Part shown: piece after piece, positions 25,944 to 36,446 of the stretch
How the letters are laid out: each line of letters opens with the position of its first letter
How positions within the stretch are numbered: the first letter of the stretch is position 1
Assembly: GCF_030164465.1 (NCBI RefSeq)
Contig: NZ_JASNJE010000035.1
Location: 1-44,501, forward strand
Direction: 5' to 3'
Length of the DNA stretch: 44,501 nucleotides
From: Sedimentitalea xiamensis
GTDB lineage: Bacteria > Pseudomonadota > Alphaproteobacteria > Rhodobacterales > Rhodobacteraceae
Made by a program: the position numbers and the translations under genes
The notes under the pieces: generated by a model
What the model was told of the DNA's origin: nothing
The model's database searches: none
The model's input: only the letters and a program-made list of their open reading frames with translations

Positions 25944-26849
25944 ATGCGCATGGGTCTTCTCGGCGCCTTGCTTTCGGCGGTCATCGCGGGCCCCGCGCTC
26001 GCAGGCAAAGTCACCATCGACACGGCCACTGGTCCGGCGACGGTCACGGCCAATCCCACGAGGGTCGCGGTCTTTGATATTGCCGCCCTGGACACCCTGA
26101 CCGCCCTGGGCGTGACGGTCGCAGGCGTTCCGTCGCCAGTTTATGTCGACAGTCTACAGAATGTCGCGGAAGCGGCGCAGGTCGTCGGCACGCTTTTCGA
26201 GCCTGATTTCGAGGCGCTGGCCGTCCTGCAGCCGGACCTTATTGTCATCGGCGGGCGGTCCTCCGCACAGGCGAAAGCCTTGGCCGATATTGCGCCGGTG
26301 ATCGACATGACGATCTCCGGCGGGGATACGGTTGCGCAGGCACATGCCCGGATCGCCGCTTTCGGAGCGATCCACGGAAAGCGGGCAGAGGCCGAGGCCT
26401 TGAGCGCGGAACTGGACGCCAGGCTTGCCTCTGTCCGGTCGGCGGTCTCCGGAAAGGGCAACGCGCTTGTTCTGCTGACCAATGGCGGCAAGATCTCCGC
26501 CTTCGGCGCGGGCAGCCGGTTCGGCTGGCTGCACAGCGCACTCGGCCTTCCTGAAGCGGTTCCGGGGCTTGACTCCGAAACGCACGGGCAATCGGTTTCC
26601 TTTGAATTCGTTGCAGATGCCGATCCGGACTGGCTGCTGGTCGTCGATCGGGGCGCGGCCGTCGGAGCCGGAGGCGGGGCGGCCGCGGCGACGCTGGACA
26701 ACCGGCTGATTGCCCGGACCAAAGCGGCGCGGAACGGGCGGATCGTCTTTCTCGACGCCACCACGCTTTATATCGCAGGTGGCGGCGCAAATGCGATGAT
26801 GCGAACGCTTGGCGAAATCGCGTCCGCCTTCGGCGATCCGGACAGCTGA
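25944..26849 (+). CDS. Siderophore ABC transporter substrate-binding protein (CeuE/FatB type)
   Basis: A 301-residue periplasmic binding protein of the class III (FepB/BtuF-like) fold. The start at 25944 follows AAGGAG and gives a signal peptide ending GPALAGKV. The mature part has the typical PTRVAVFDIAALDTLTALG strand and the LQPDLIVIGGRSS segment of the catecholate-siderophore group. It is followed by two permeases and an ATPase, so it delivers ferric siderophore in the periplasm. The iron box upstream supports iron over cobalamin as the cargo. Confidence 0.88.
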   Translation: MRMGLLGALLSAVIAGPALAGKVTIDTATGPATVTANPTRVAVFDIAALDTLTALGVTVAGVPSPVYVDSLQNVAEAAQVVGTLFEPDFEALAVLQPDLIVIGGRSSAQAKALADIAPVIDMTISGGDTVAQAHARIAAFGAIHGKRAEAEALSAELDARLASVRSAVSGKGNALVLLTNGGKISAFGAGSRFGWLHSALGLPEAVPGLDSETHGQSVSFEFVADADPDWLLVVDRGAAVGAGGGAAAATLDNRLIARTKAARNGRIVFLDATTLYIAGGGANAMMRTLGEIASAFGDPDS

Positions 26850-26853
26850 AACC

Positions 26854-27786
26854 TTGGCCCGCGCTCTTGTTTGTTCCGCGCTGGCCGGCTTGGTCCTGGT
26901 CAGTCTTGCGCTGGGCGCGGCATCGCTTTCCGAAGGCGGCGGCTGGCTTCTCATGGCCAGCCGGTTCCCCCGCACCGCCGCCGCCGTGCTGGCCGGTGCC
27001 GGGCTGGCGCTGGCCGGCGTGGTCGTGCAGCAGGTGGTGCAGAACCGCATGGTCGAACCGTCGCTGACCGGAACGCCCGAAGCGGCGATGCTCGGGCTTC
27101 TGGCGGTGACATTGATCGCGCCGGGATCGCCCGTCGCGGTCAAGATGCTCTTTGCGGCGGCCTGCGCCATGGCGGGGATGGCCGGGTTCCTCGCGCTTGC
27201 GGACCGGGTTCCGCAACAGGATCCGATGCTGTTGCCGATCATCGGGCTGGTCTACGGAGGCATCCTGGGCGCGATCGCCACCTGGTTCGCTTGGTACAGC
27301 GACCTGTTGCAGTATCTGGGCATGTGGCGGCTCGGCGAATTCTCCGGCGTCATGCAGGGGCGTTATGAATGGCTCTGGGTCGTGGCGGTGCTGGCGGTCT
27401 TGCTTTATGTCGTGGCCGATCGGATCACGATCCTCGGGTTCGGCGAGGCGCAAGCGCGGTCTCTGGGGCTGAACTACGCGCAGACGCGAACGTTCGGGTT
27501 GGTGGTCGTGTCGCTGCTCACGGCGCTGGTGCTGGTGACGGTGGGCGCATTTCCCTTCGTCGGGCTTGTCGCACCCAACCTGATATCGCGATGGCGGGGC
27601 GACAATCTGCGCACCAATCTGGCTTGGATCGCGGTTTTCGGCGGCGCGCTGGTTCTGGCGGCCGACGTGGTCGGGCGTCTTGTCCGGTATCCTTTCGAAA
27701 TCCCGGCCGCCACCGTGTTCGCGGTTCTGGGCGCTGCGGTGTTTCTCTGGCTCCTTTACGCCGCGCCGGGCCGGTCCCATGGTTGA
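26854..27786 (+). CDS. Siderophore ABC transporter permease (FecCD family)
   Basis: A 310-residue membrane protein with about nine hydrophobic segments. It has the FecCD-family motifs SRFPRTAAAVLAGAGLALAG and VGAFPFVGLVAPNL. No ATG fits; a TTG at 26854, four bases after the binding-protein stop, gives the normal family N-terminus. A TTG at 26809 is possible but overlaps the upstream gene. Its end overlaps the start of the second permease by 8 bp. Confidence 0.86.
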   Translation: MARALVCSALAGLVLVSLALGAASLSEGGGWLLMASRFPRTAAAVLAGAGLALAGVVVQQVVQNRMVEPSLTGTPEAAMLGLLAVTLIAPGSPVAVKMLFAAACAMAGMAGFLALADRVPQQDPMLLPIIGLVYGGILGAIATWFAWYSDLLQYLGMWRLGEFSGVMQGRYEWLWVVAVLAVLLYVVADRITILGFGEAQARSLGLNYAQTRTFGLVVVSLLTALVLVTVGAFPFVGLVAPNLISRWRGDNLRTNLAWIAVFGGALVLAADVVGRLVRYPFEIPAATVFAVLGAAVFLWLLYAAPGRSHG

Positions 27787-28723
27787 GCGGCGGCTGATCG
27801 GACTCGGCTTTGGCCTGCTGGTCGTCGGTTCAGCGTTCCTGTTCTGGTCGCTGCGCGCGCCCTACGGATTCATTCTGGAATTGCGCGCGACGAAACTCGT
27901 GGCCCTTGTCTGCGTCGGCGCTGCGGTCGGGGCGGCGACCGTCCTGTTCCAGACGGTCGCGATGAACCGTCTTCTGACGCCTGGCATCGTCGGGTTCGAT
28001 GCGCTTTTCATCCTGTTTCAGACGCTCCTCGTCGCGGCGCTTGGAGGGGTCGGCGCGGCGCAGATTCCCGGCGCGCTGCGTTTCGTGCTGGAGACCCTGG
28101 TTCTCATGGGTGCGGCGGCAGTGCTTTTCGGCGTGGTCTTCCGGCGGGGCCGCGGCGACGTCACAAGGATGATCCTGACCGGGATCATCCTCGGCGTGCT
28201 GCTGCGCGGCCTGGCCGAAACGGTCCAGCGCATGCTCGATCCTTCGGAATTCGCGGTGGTACAACAGGCGATGTTCGCCTCTTTCGGACGCGTCGATCCG
28301 GGCCAGCTTGGCGTGGCGGTTCTGATCCTGTCCGGCGCGTTGGCCATTGCGTTCAGGCTGTCGCCGGCACTGGATGTGGCGGGGCTCGGTCGCGGGACGG
28401 CTCGGGGGCTTGGGCTGGATCACGACCGCATTGTATGGGCCACGCTGCTTCTGGTCGCGGCGATGGTGTCGGTCTCGACCGCTCTTGTCGGTCCCGTCAC
28501 GTTCCTGGGATTGCTCGCCGCGAGCCTTGCCCGCCTCGTGACCGACACCCATCGCCACGCGGTGCTGATACCGGCTGCGGCCCTGACCGGCTCCGTGATC
28601 CTGGTTGCCGGGCAGTTCGTGTTCGAGCGGCTGCTGTCCGGCCAGTCGGCTTTGGCCGTCGTGGTCGAATTTCTCGGCGGGCTGCTCTTCCTGTTCCTTG
28701 CTCTGAACAAGGGTCGCCCATGA
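27779..28723 (+). CDS. Siderophore ABC transporter permease (FecCD family), second subunit
   Basis: A 314-residue membrane protein, again FecCD-like, with LFQTVAMNRLLTPGIVGFDAL and the coupling region LGLDHDRIVWATLLLVAAMVS. The pair of unequal permeases is the arrangement seen in CeuBC/YclNO systems. The ATG lies inside the end of the preceding gene and the stop overlaps the ATPase start (ATGA). Confidence 0.88.
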   Translation: MVERRLIGLGFGLLVVGSAFLFWSLRAPYGFILELRATKLVALVCVGAAVGAATVLFQTVAMNRLLTPGIVGFDALFILFQTLLVAALGGVGAAQIPGALRFVLETLVLMGAAAVLFGVVFRRGRGDVTRMILTGIILGVLLRGLAETVQRMLDPSEFAVVQQAMFASFGRVDPGQLGVAVLILSGALAIAFRLSPALDVAGLGRGTARGLGLDHDRIVWATLLLVAAMVSVSTALVGPVTFLGLLAASLARLVTDTHRHAVLIPAAALTGSVILVAGQFVFERLLSGQSALAVVVEFLGGLLFLFLALNKGRP

Positions 28724-29475
28724 TCCGGATCGAAAGGCTCACTTACAAGGTCGGACCCGCCGCGATCCTGCACGATGTCGATCTGAGGCTCGATGCGGGC
28801 GGGATCACGGCCCTGATCGGTCCCAACGGGGCGGGCAAGTCTTCGCTGCTTCACTGCATCGCCGGGCTGAACAGGCCCGCGTTCGGAACCGTGCGGATCG
28901 GCGATCTCGATCCGTTCGCGGCGCCGGGTTCTCTCAGGGCCCGCGCGGTGGCGCTGTTGCGGCAATCGCCCGCCGTGGTGAGCCGCCTTCGTGTGCGGGA
29001 ACTCGTGGCCTTTGGCCGCTGGCCGCATCATCGGGGCCGGGCAACGCCGCAGGACGATGCTGTCGTGGCACGGGCGCTGGAGATTTTCACGCTTGAGGCG
29101 CTTGCCGACCGTCCGGTGGAAACCTTGTCGGGCGGACAGCGGCAGCGCGCGTTCATCGCGATGACCTGGGCGCAGGATACACCCTGGATGCTCCTTGACG
29201 AACCGCTCAACGCGCTCGACCCGCGCCATGCGCGCGACCTGATGGTGCGTCTGCATGACCTGTCGCGCGCCGGGGATCGCAGCGTGATAATCGTCTTGCA
29301 CGATATCAACGCCGCCGCCGGCTGGGCGGACCGGATCGTGGCCATGAAGGACGGTCGCGTGGCGGCCCGCGACACAACCGCCGCCCTGCTCACGCCGGAA
29401 ACGCTCGGCGCGGTGTTCGACACGCCGTTCGAGGTTCTGAACACCGGGGGCCGCCCGGTGGTGGTGGCCCGCTAG
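28720..29475 (+). CDS. Siderophore ABC transporter ATP-binding protein
   Basis: A 251-residue ATPase with Walker A GPNGAGKSS, signature LSGGQRQRAFIAM, Walker B WMLLDEP and switch histidine in VLHDINAAAGWADR, the YclP/FatE-like set. It overlaps the upstream permease stop by four bases. It is the last gene of the iron operon and is followed by a 202-bp gap before the DHDPS-like gene. Confidence 0.9.
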   Translation: MIRIERLTYKVGPAAILHDVDLRLDAGGITALIGPNGAGKSSLLHCIAGLNRPAFGTVRIGDLDPFAAPGSLRARAVALLRQSPAVVSRLRVRELVAFGRWPHHRGRATPQDDAVVARALEIFTLEALADRPVETLSGGQRQRAFIAMTWAQDTPWMLLDEPLNALDPRHARDLMVRLHDLSRAGDRSVIIVLHDINAAAGWADRIVAMKDGRVAARDTTAALLTPETLGAVFDTPFEVLNTGGRPVVVAR

Positions 29476-29677
29476 CCGCGGCGTCTCAAAAGATTGCGCT
29501 CCACTGCCGCGGCCTGTGAAAACCGACGTGATCGACATGCGCATTGCCGCAGGATTGACCCGATCTGTTTCCGTCCCGCCGAGCTTGAATCCCGGCTGGA
29601 AATTCCCGAAGCTGCGCCCGCCTGGCGGCCGAAGCCAGCGGTCATCCCGCGCCGCGAATAACACGATAGGATCTTTC

Positions 29678-30601
29678 ATGACACGACTTGCAACCGACGC
29701 CGCAGGGGTCTTCGTGATCGCGGTGACGCCGTTCCACCCGGATGGGCGCATCGATCTGGAGAGTTGCGACCGGATGGTCGATTTCTACCTTGATGCGGGT
29801 GCGACCGGCCTCACGGTGCTGGGCATCATGGGCGAAGCGCCCAAGCTGACGGTCGAGGAATCGCGTGACGTGGTCGCCCGGATTCTGGCGCGTGTGGACG
29901 GGCGTGTGCCGGTGGTCGTCGGGGTTTCGGCTCCGGGTTTCGCGCAAATCGCGACATTGACGGCGATGGTCATGGATCTCGGCGCGGCGGGAGTCATGGT
30001 GGCGCCGCCCGGCAGCCTTCGGACCGACGATCAGATCGTGACCTACTATGCCCAGGTCGCGGAACTGATCGGCGACGTGCCGTTCGTGTTGCAGGATTTC
30101 CCGCTTGTCACCGGCGTGCAGATGGCCCCGAAGGTCATCGCCCGGATCGTCAACGACCTTCCAACCTGCGTTTGCCTCAAGCATGAGGATTGGCCCGGTC
30201 TCGAAAAGATCAGCGCCCTGCGCGCCGATGGCATGCTGAACCGGCGCATATCGATACTCTGCGGCAACGGCGGCTTGTTTCTGCCGGAAGAGATGATGCG
30301 CGGGGCGGATGGGGCGATGACCGGATTCGCCTATCCCGAAATGATGGTCAGCGTGATCCGGAACTGCGCGGCGGGCGATTCGGACCGTGCGCAGGACATC
30401 TTTGACGCTTACCTGCCGCTCGCCCGGTTCGAACAACAGCCCGGCATGGGGCTGGCCATCCGCAAATACACCCTGGCGCGGCGCGGGGTGATTGCCCATG
30501 ACGCCCTGCGCCGTCCGGGCGGATCATTGTCGCAGAAAGGCAGGGAAGAGGTCGACAGGCTGATTGCGCGACAGGAAAGGCGTCTGACGGAACTGGGCTG
30601 A
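29678..30601 (+). CDS. Dihydrodipicolinate synthase-superfamily protein, atypical active site
   Basis: A 307-residue (beta/alpha)8-barrel protein of the DapA/NanA class I aldolase-lyase superfamily. The Schiff-base lysine is Lys168 (in CVCLKHEDWPG). The DapA Thr-Thr motif is replaced: GIMGE at residues 49-53 instead of GTTGE. The active-site tyrosine is replaced by Gln139 (in VLQDFPLVTG). These changes rule out DapA function. Relatives act as sugar-acid aldolases or dehydratases and as the deaminase of hydroxyproline breakdown, but none of these can be assigned. The start at 29678 follows ATAGGA. It is separated by 368 bp from the ferredoxin oxidoreductase gene and is on the same strand, so the two may or may not be co-transcribed. 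Confidence 0.82.
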   Translation: MTRLATDAAGVFVIAVTPFHPDGRIDLESCDRMVDFYLDAGATGLTVLGIMGEAPKLTVEESRDVVARILARVDGRVPVVVGVSAPGFAQIATLTAMVMDLGAAGVMVAPPGSLRTDDQIVTYYAQVAELIGDVPFVLQDFPLVTGVQMAPKVIARIVNDLPTCVCLKHEDWPGLEKISALRADGMLNRRISILCGNGGLFLPEEMMRGADGAMTGFAYPEMMVSVIRNCAAGDSDRAQDIFDAYLPLARFEQQPGMGLAIRKYTLARRGVIAHDALRRPGGSLSQKGREEVDRLIARQERRLTELG

Positions 30602-30969
30602 TCCGTTCCCGGACGGCTTGCCGCCGTCGCGCCACGCATGGGGATCATGTCGATGGACCGCGCTTTGCGAAGCCGCCCGCGCGACCGACACGGGGTCTTT
30701 CCGCGACCTGTTCGCTGCCCCGCCGGCCCCGGAGATCGGTCCTCGGGACAGTCTCTCGGCCGGGTTCGACACGCGCGGACCGGGCGGTTCTTCCTGTTTC
30801 GGGCATCCTGGGCGCATCCGGCATCCGTCGCCCAACGCCGCGCGCGGTGCGTCCCAACGGCCGGATACGCCAGAGTTTCGCTACGGCATTTTCCTGAATC
30901 CGGTTAGACAGGTGCGTGTCCTTGAGCCTATTCTGGCATCGACCTCCGGCCCGGAAACAGGACCTACGC
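30602..30969. other. Gap between the DHDPS-like and oxidoreductase genes
   Basis: No coding region is supported in these 368 bp. A short hairpin, GACGGC-TTGCC-GCCGTC (30612-30628), 11 bases after the upstream stop, might slow transcription, although no T-run follows. A weak promoter-like pair may exist near 30905-30930, but I would not call it. Confidence 0.4.
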
Positions 30970-33900
30970 ATGCTTGATCATCCAGAAACCAAACGGCTCG
31001 ATTTCGAACTTTCGGACCGTATCGCCAAATCCGAGGGCTGGGTCTACATGACCGGTATGCAGGCGCTCGTGCGCCTGCCGATCCAGCAGCGCAAGCGCGA
31101 CGCCGCGGCGGGGCTGAACACCGGCGGCTATATCTCCGGCTATCGCGGCTCGCCCATAGGGCGCTACGACATGGAACTCTGGATGGCCGCGCAAGAGCTG
31201 AAAGAGAACAACATCGTCTTCCAGCCGGGCCTGAACGAAGACATGGCGGCGACCGCGACCTGGGGCAGCCAGATGGTCGGCCTGTTCCCCGGCGCGACGG
31301 TCGAAGGGGTATTTTCCATCTGGTATGGCAAGGCGCCGGGCATGGACAGGGCGATGGATCCGATCCGCCACGCGAACTTTGCCGGCACCAATCCCAAGGG
31401 CGGTTCGCTGTTGCTGGTGGGCGACGATCACGGCGCGAAATCGTCCACGGTCGCCTGTTATTCGGATTACAATTTCATGTCCTCCGGCATTCCGCTTCTG
31501 GCCCCTGCCAATGCCCAGGAGGTGCTGGATTTCGGCTTGCACGGCATTGCTCTCAGCCGGTTCGCAGGCTGTCTGGCGGGCATGAAGCTTGTCACCGATG
31601 TGGTCGAAGGCGGCGGATCTGTCTTCGTTTCCCCGGATTCGCCGGTGATCATCCAGCCCGATGCGCCCAAGGCCCCCGGCATCACGCCCTTCACGCCGAT
31701 CCTTGAACAGGAACGGCTCTTGTACGACATGCGCATCGCGCGGGCGCTGGCCTATATCCGCGCCAACGGTCTGAACCGCCTGTCCGGCTCCGGGACGGCC
31801 CGCGTCGGCATCGTTGCTGCCGGCAAGGCGTGGCAGGATCTGAACCAGGCCCTGAACGAAATGGGGCTGAATGACGACGCGCTGGGCGGCGTCGGCATCC
31901 GGTTGCTGAAGGTTGGCGCGGTCTGGCCGCTGGACGACGACATCCTGCGCCGTTTTGCCGAAGGGCTGGACACCATCGTCGTGGTGGAAGAAAAGCGCCC
32001 GCTGCTCGAAGACCAGATCCGCAGTCATCTGTACGGACGCCCGAACGCCCCCCGTATCGTCGGAAAGACCTTTGGCTCGCAGGTCTACGCCCATGACGCG
32101 TCCGAGGTCGCCTTTGCCAATTTCGGAGAGTTCGATCCCGGCCGGATCCGGTCGGTTCTCACGCGCGTCATCACCGATCTGGACCCGGCATCGAACCTGT
32201 CGCTGCCCAACCGCCCGTCCGGGGCCGGCATGTCGGGCGGGGCCTTGCGGTTGCCGTCGTTCTGCGCGGGCTGTCCGCACGGGCGGTCGACCCAGGTGCC
32301 GGACGGCAGCCGCGCGCTGGCCGGGATCGGCTGCCATACGATGGCCGTGTTCCGGGATCCGATGAAAACCAACTCGATCACGCAGATGGGAGGGGAAGGC
32401 GCGGCCTGGCTGGGCCAGTTCCATTTCACCGACGAAAAGCACGTTTTCGCCAACATGGGCGACGGAACCTATTTCCATTCCGGGATCATGGCGATCCGGG
32501 CCGCGGTCGCGGCGAAGGCCAACATCACCTACAAACTGCTGCACAACGGGTTCGTGTCGATGACCGGCGGCCAGCCTGTCGATGGCGAAATTGACCCGCT
32601 GAAGATGATCGCGCAGTTGCAGGCCGAAGGCGTCGGCGCCATCGCCCTGGTCGCGGATGAACCCGAGAAATATGCCGAAAGCGCGCTTCCGGCCGGTGTC
32701 AGCCTGCATCCGCGCACCGAGATGGATCTGGTGCAGCGCCAGATGCGCGAGCGGACAGGTGTGACGGCGATCGTCTACGACCAGCCCTGCGCCACCGAAC
32801 GCCGCCGCCTGCGCAAGCGCGGCAAATGGGCCGATCCGGACAAGCGCGTGTTCATCAACCCCGAGGTTTGCGAAGGCTGCGGCGATTGTTCCACCGTGTC
32901 CGGCTGCATGGCCATCGAGCCGCTGGAAACCGAGTTCGGGCGCAAGCGCAAGATCAACCAATCGTCCTGCAACAAGGATTTTTCCTGTGTCGAAGGGTTC
33001 TGCCCCAGTTTCGTCACCGTCTCCGGGGTGCGTCCCCGCAAGCCCGAATCGGTCGATATCGTGATCGATGCCAGCCATCTTCCGGCGCCGGCCTGGCGAC
33101 CGGTTGACCGGTCCTGGGCGGTTCTGGTGTCCGGTATCGGCGGCGCCGGCGTCGTGACTGTCGGTCAGACCCTCGCGGTGGCGGCGCATGTGGATGGCTG
33201 GTTCAGTTCGAACCTCGACATCACCGGACTGGCGCAGAAATACGGTGCGGTTCATTCTCACATCAAGATGGCCCGCACCCCGGCCGACATGGCCGCGACC
33301 CGGATCGCCACCGGCGAAGCCGATGCGCTGATCGGATGCGATCTGGTCGTCGCCGCCGGGGACGAGACGCTTGGCAAGCTGGACATCGACGAGGCGGTGG
33401 CGGTGACGGACACGACCGTGGTGCCGACGTCGGATTTCGCCAAGAACCCGGACTGGCAGTTGAACGGCGACGAACAACTGTCCCGTCTGACCCGGCTCCT
33501 CGGCGACCGCGCCAGGGGGCTGGACGCGCAGCGGCTCGCGACACGGCTTCTGGGCGACTCGGTCTTCGCCAACATGTTGCTGGTCGGGGCGTCCTGGCAG
33601 CAGGGAGGATTGCCGCTGTCGCACGAGGCGCTGATGCGGGCCATCGACCTCAACGGCGTCAAGCCGGCCGAGAACCGCCGCGCCTTCGATCTCGGGCGGC
33701 TGGCGATCGCCGACCCCGACGCCGTAGCGGCGATGCTGCGCGGATCGGAAGAGCCGGTCGATCTGGGTGCCCGCCGCGAAAAGTCGCTGGACGAACTGGT
33801 CGACCACCGTTCGGGCGAACTGATCGCCTATGACGGCGACAGGCTGGCGCGCCGGTACAGGGACATGGTGGCCGGTGTCCGCAGCGCTTCGCAGGCGGCC

Positions 33901-34434
33901 GGGCTTGGCGAAGAACTGACCGTGGCGGTGGCGCGCTATTATTACAAGTTGCTCGCGGTGAAGGACGAGTGGGAGGTCGCGCGCCTGTATTCCAAGCCCG
34001 GTTTCCGCAATTCGCTCGCCGAAACCTTCGAAGGCACGCCAGAGTTGACGTTCTATTTCGGGGCCTGGCCCTATGGCGGTCGCGACGAAAAGACCGGCAG
34101 AATGGTCAAGGGCGCGGTGAGCGGCAAGAAGGCCCTGCGGTTCTTCGGCCTGATGAACCGGTTGCGGGGTCTCCGCGGCACCATGCTCGATCCGTTCCGC
34201 AACAGCGAAGAGGCGATTCTGGCGCGGCGGCTGCTCGCCGATTACGAGGCGGATATCGATTTCGCCCTTGCCCATCTGTCGCGCGACAAGGCAACCGAGC
34301 TTGCGGACCTGCTGGCCCTGCCGGAACATATCCGTGGCTACGGCCATGTTCGCGAACGCCACGCCGCCGAGGTCGAAAAGCGCCGCAAGGCCCTGAGAAC
34401 CAAGATTGCGGCCAGCCCGGCCGTGGCCGCCTGA
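30970..34434 (+). CDS. Fused indolepyruvate:ferredoxin oxidoreductase-family protein
   Basis: A 1154-residue protein in which both subunits of the 2-oxoacid:ferredoxin oxidoreductase are fused. The N-terminal part holds the pyrimidine-binding domain. [13 protein letters not shown] and the ThDP motif [10 protein letters not shown] (Asp498) sit in the middle. An Fe-S region begins at Cys634 with CEGCGDC and continues through [12 protein letters not shown]. The C-terminal gamma-type domain starts with [20 protein letters not shown]. It would oxidatively decarboxylate a 2-oxo acid to the acyl-CoA, reducing ferredoxin. Members act on aryl- and branched-chain 2-oxo acids; the exact substrate is not visible. 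It starts at 30970, after CAGGAC, and ends 14 bp before the IlvD-type gene, whose products are 2-oxo acids. Confidence 0.88.
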   Translation: MLDHPETKRLDFELSDRIAKSEGWVYMTGMQALVRLPIQQRKRDAAAGLNTGGYISGYRGSPIGRYDMELWMAAQELKENNIVFQPGLNEDMAATATWGSQMVGLFPGATVEGVFSIWYGKAPGMDRAMDPIRHANFAGTNPKGGSLLLVGDDHGAKSSTVACYSDYNFMSSGIPLLAPANAQEVLDFGLHGIALSRFAGCLAGMKLVTDVVEGGGSVFVSPDSPVIIQPDAPKAPGITPFTPILEQERLLYDMRIARALAYIRANGLNRLSGSGTARVGIVAAGKAWQDLNQALNEMGLNDDALGGVGIRLLKVGAVWPLDDDILRRFAEGLDTIVVVEEKRPLLEDQIRSHLYGRPNAPRIVGKTFGSQVYAHDASEVAFANFGEFDPGRIRSVLTRVITDLDPASNLSLPNRPSGAGMSGGALRLPSFCAGCPHGRSTQVPDGSRALAGIGCHTMAVFRDPMKTNSITQMGGEGAAWLGQFHFTDEKHVFANMGDGTYFHSGIMAIRAAVAAKANITYKLLHNGFVSMTGGQPVDGEIDPLKMIAQLQAEGVGAIALVADEPEKYAESALPAGVSLHPRTEMDLVQRQMRERTGVTAIVYDQPCATERRRLRKRGKWADPDKRVFINPEVCEGCGDCSTVSGCMAIEPLETEFGRKRKINQSSCNKDFSCVEGFCPSFVTVSGVRPRKPESVDIVIDASHLPAPAWRPVDRSWAVLVSGIGGAGVVTVGQTLAVAAHVDGWFSSNLDITGLAQKYGAVHSHIKMARTPADMAATRIATGEADALIGCDLVVAAGDETLGKLDIDEAVAVTDTTVVPTSDFAKNPDWQLNGDEQLSRLTRLLGDRARGLDAQRLATRLLGDSVFANMLLVGASWQQGGLPLSHEALMRAIDLNGVKPAENRRAFDLGRLAIADPDAVAAMLRGSEEPVDLGARREKSLDELVDHRSGELIAYDGDRLARRYRDMVAGVRSASQAAGLGEELTVAVARYYYKLLAVKDEWEVARLYSKPGFRNSLAETFEGTPELTFYFGAWPYGGRDEKTGRMVKGAVSGKKALRFFGLMNRLRGLRGTMLDPFRNSEEAILARRLLADYEADIDFALAHLSRDKATELADLLALPEHIRGYGHVRERHAAEVEKRRKALRTKIAASPAVAA

Positions 34435-34448
34435 CGGGGAGAGACCAC

Positions 34449-36320
34449 ATGAAACTCCGTTCCGACGTCGTGACGAAAGGCGTGCTCAATACCGGGGCTC
34501 GGGCGCTATGGCGGGCGACCGGCACCGGACCGGATGACTTCGGCAAACCCATCATCGCGATTGCCAATTCGTTCACGCAATTCGTGCCCGGCCATGTTCA
34601 TCTGCGCGACGTCGCCCCGATGGTCGCCGAGGAGATAACGGCCGCCGGTGGCGTTCCCAAGGAGTTCAATACCATCGCCGTCGATGACGGCATCGCCATG
34701 GGTCACGACGGCATGATGTATTCGCTGCCGTCGCGCGACAATATCGCCGACGCGGTGGAATACATGTGCAACGCGCATGCGGCGGACGCGCTGATCTGCC
34801 TGTCGAATTGCGACAAGATCACACCCGGCATGCTGATGGCGGCGCTGAGGTTGAATATTCCGACGATCTTCGTATCCGGCGGGCCCATGGAGTCCGGCAA
34901 GATCAATTTCCGCGGCGCCGATCTTCGCGTCGATGCGATCGATACGCTGCTGGTCATGGGCGACCCGACCGCCACCGAATCCGAAATCGAGGCCATGCAG
35001 GAGGCGGCATGCCCGACCTGCGGTTCCTGCGCCCTGATGGGAACCGCGAATTCGATGAACTGCCTGACGGAAGCCTTCGGCCTGGCCCTGCCCGGAAACG
35101 GCACGGTGCTCGCCACGCACAAGGACCGGGAACGCCTGTTCCGCGACGCCGCGCGCCGGATCGTAGGCATGGCGCACGACCACTATCGCGACGGGAACGA
35201 AGGGGTCCTGCCGCGCGCCATCTGTTCGCGGGAAGGTTTCGAGAACGCCGCGCGTGTCTCCATGGCGATTGGCGGATCGACCAATACGATCCTGCACCTT
35301 CTGGCCGCGGCGCAGGAAGCGGGGGTCGCCTGGACGGTCGAGGATTTCAACCGCATTTCGAATTCGACGCCCTGCCTCTGCAAGGTGTCGCCAAGCGCCC
35401 ATGAAGTCTTTGTGGAGGATATGCACCGTGCGGGCGGTGTGATGGCGGTGATGGGCGGTCTGAAACGGGCGGGCCTGCTCAACGCGGATAATCCCGCGGC
35501 CTATGCGCCGACGATCGGCGCGGCGATCGACGACTGGGATATCACGGCGACCGGGAGCGACGCGGCGCACCGGTTCTACCGCGCGGGACCGGGCGGCGTA
35601 AGGACCATGCGCCCGTTCAGTCAGGAGATGCGGTTTTCCGAACTCGACCTGGATCGAGAAAGCGGTGTCATCCGTGATGTCGACCATGCATTCAGCGACA
35701 CCGGCGGGCTTACGGTGCTATATGGAAACATCGCCCCGGACAGCTGTATTGTGAAATCCGCGGGCGTTCCCGCCAACCTCTTCGAGTTCAGGGGCCGCGC
35801 CCGTGTATTCGAAAGCAAGGATGATTGCATTGCCGCGATCACGTCGGATCGGATATTGCCCGGCGACTGCGTCGTGATCCGCTATGAAGGGCCGCGCGGC
35901 GGTCCCGGTATGCAGGAGATGCTGACTCCCACCGGTCTCATCAAGGCGCGCGGATTGGGCGACAAGGTCGCGTTGATCACCGACGGGCGTTTTTCGGGCG
36001 CGACTTCGGGCCTGTCTATCGGCCACATCTCGCCCGAGGCCGCATCGGGCGGGCTGATCGCCTTGATCGAGGAAGGCGACGAGGTCGCGATTTCGGTGCC
36101 GGACCGGACGATCGAACTGCTGGTCGATTCGGAAGAGATCGTCCGGCGCCGCCAGTCCATGCTGGACCGAGGGGCCGAGGCCTGGACGCCGCGCGGTCGT
36201 GTCCGCCCGGTTTCCACCGCATTGCGCATCTTTGGCCTGATGGCCAGTTCCGCCGACAGGGGCGGTTCGCGTGACAAGGCCTTGCTGGAGAAACTGGAAC
36301 AGGCGGCAAAAACGTCCTGA
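34449..36320 (+). CDS. Dihydroxy-acid dehydratase, IlvD type
   Basis: A 623-residue protein very close to E. coli IlvD along its length: [20 protein letters not shown] near the N-terminus, the cluster cysteines in [10 protein letters not shown] and [11 protein letters not shown], the [19 protein letters not shown] stretch, and [17 protein letters not shown] near the C-terminus. The enzyme removes water from a 2,3-dihydroxy acid to give a 2-oxo acid, using an Fe-S cluster. In branched-chain amino acid synthesis it makes oxoisovalerate. No other ilv genes are nearby. It is 14 bp behind a 2-oxoacid:ferredoxin oxidoreductase gene, so a catabolic paralogue with a different dihydroxy acid is likely. 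A GGGGAGAG site precedes the ATG. Confidence 0.9.
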   Translation: MKLRSDVVTKGVLNTGARALWRATGTGPDDFGKPIIAIANSFTQFVPGHVHLRDVAPMVAEEITAAGGVPKEFNTIAVDDGIAMGHDGMMYSLPSRDNIADAVEYMCNAHAADALICLSNCDKITPGMLMAALRLNIPTIFVSGGPMESGKINFRGADLRVDAIDTLLVMGDPTATESEIEAMQEAACPTCGSCALMGTANSMNCLTEAFGLALPGNGTVLATHKDRERLFRDAARRIVGMAHDHYRDGNEGVLPRAICSREGFENAARVSMAIGGSTNTILHLLAAAQEAGVAWTVEDFNRISNSTPCLCKVSPSAHEVFVEDMHRAGGVMAVMGGLKRAGLLNADNPAAYAPTIGAAIDDWDITATGSDAAHRFYRAGPGGVRTMRPFSQEMRFSELDLDRESGVIRDVDHAFSDTGGLTVLYGNIAPDSCIVKSAGVPANLFEFRGRARVFESKDDCIAAITSDRILPGDCVVIRYEGPRGGPGMQEMLTPTGLIKARGLGDKVALITDGRFSGATSGLSIGHISPEAASGGLIALIEEGDEVAISVPDRTIELLVDSEEIVRRRQSMLDRGAEAWTPRGRVRPVSTALRIFGLMASSADRGGSRDKALLEKLEQAAKTS

Positions 36321-36379
36321 CCAGCGCCCGCGTTTCCCGCCCAAAGCGAAGCCCCCGTCGCGGAAGAACCAGAGACAGG

Positions 36380-36408
36380 TTGCAAATTGCCGCGCAACGC
36401 CGTCTTAT
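36380..36408 (+). promoter_or_regulatory. Possible promoter of the choX-type gene
   Basis: TTGCAA (36380-36385) and TCTTAT (36403-36408) are spaced by 17 bases, each a 4/6 match to sigma-70 hexamers. It sits in the 126-bp gap before the choX-type start. A weak call made without experimental support. Confidence 0.25.
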
Positions 36409-36446
36409 CCGGCGTCAGAAACGAACGAAAACAGGGGGAATTCCAG

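Noticed and set aside
23299-29475. Cobalamin uptake (BtuB/BtuFCD) serving the MttB homologue
   Set aside because: The binding protein and two unequal permeases look like the catecholate siderophore type, DUF2218 lies between, and both promoters carry iron boxes. Cobalamin uptake cannot be fully excluded but is less likely.
29678-30601. Dihydrodipicolinate synthase DapA
   Set aside because: The Thr-Thr pair and the catalytic Tyr of DapA are missing.
30964-34362. Very long open frame antisense to the ferredoxin oxidoreductase
   Set aside because: It is a by-product of GC-rich codon structure; the antisense translation is rich in Arg, Gly, His and Pro, has no domain, and the sense strand encodes a clear enzyme. 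The same holds for long antisense frames over 343-1944, 7629-9080, 11732-13750 and 18277-20232.
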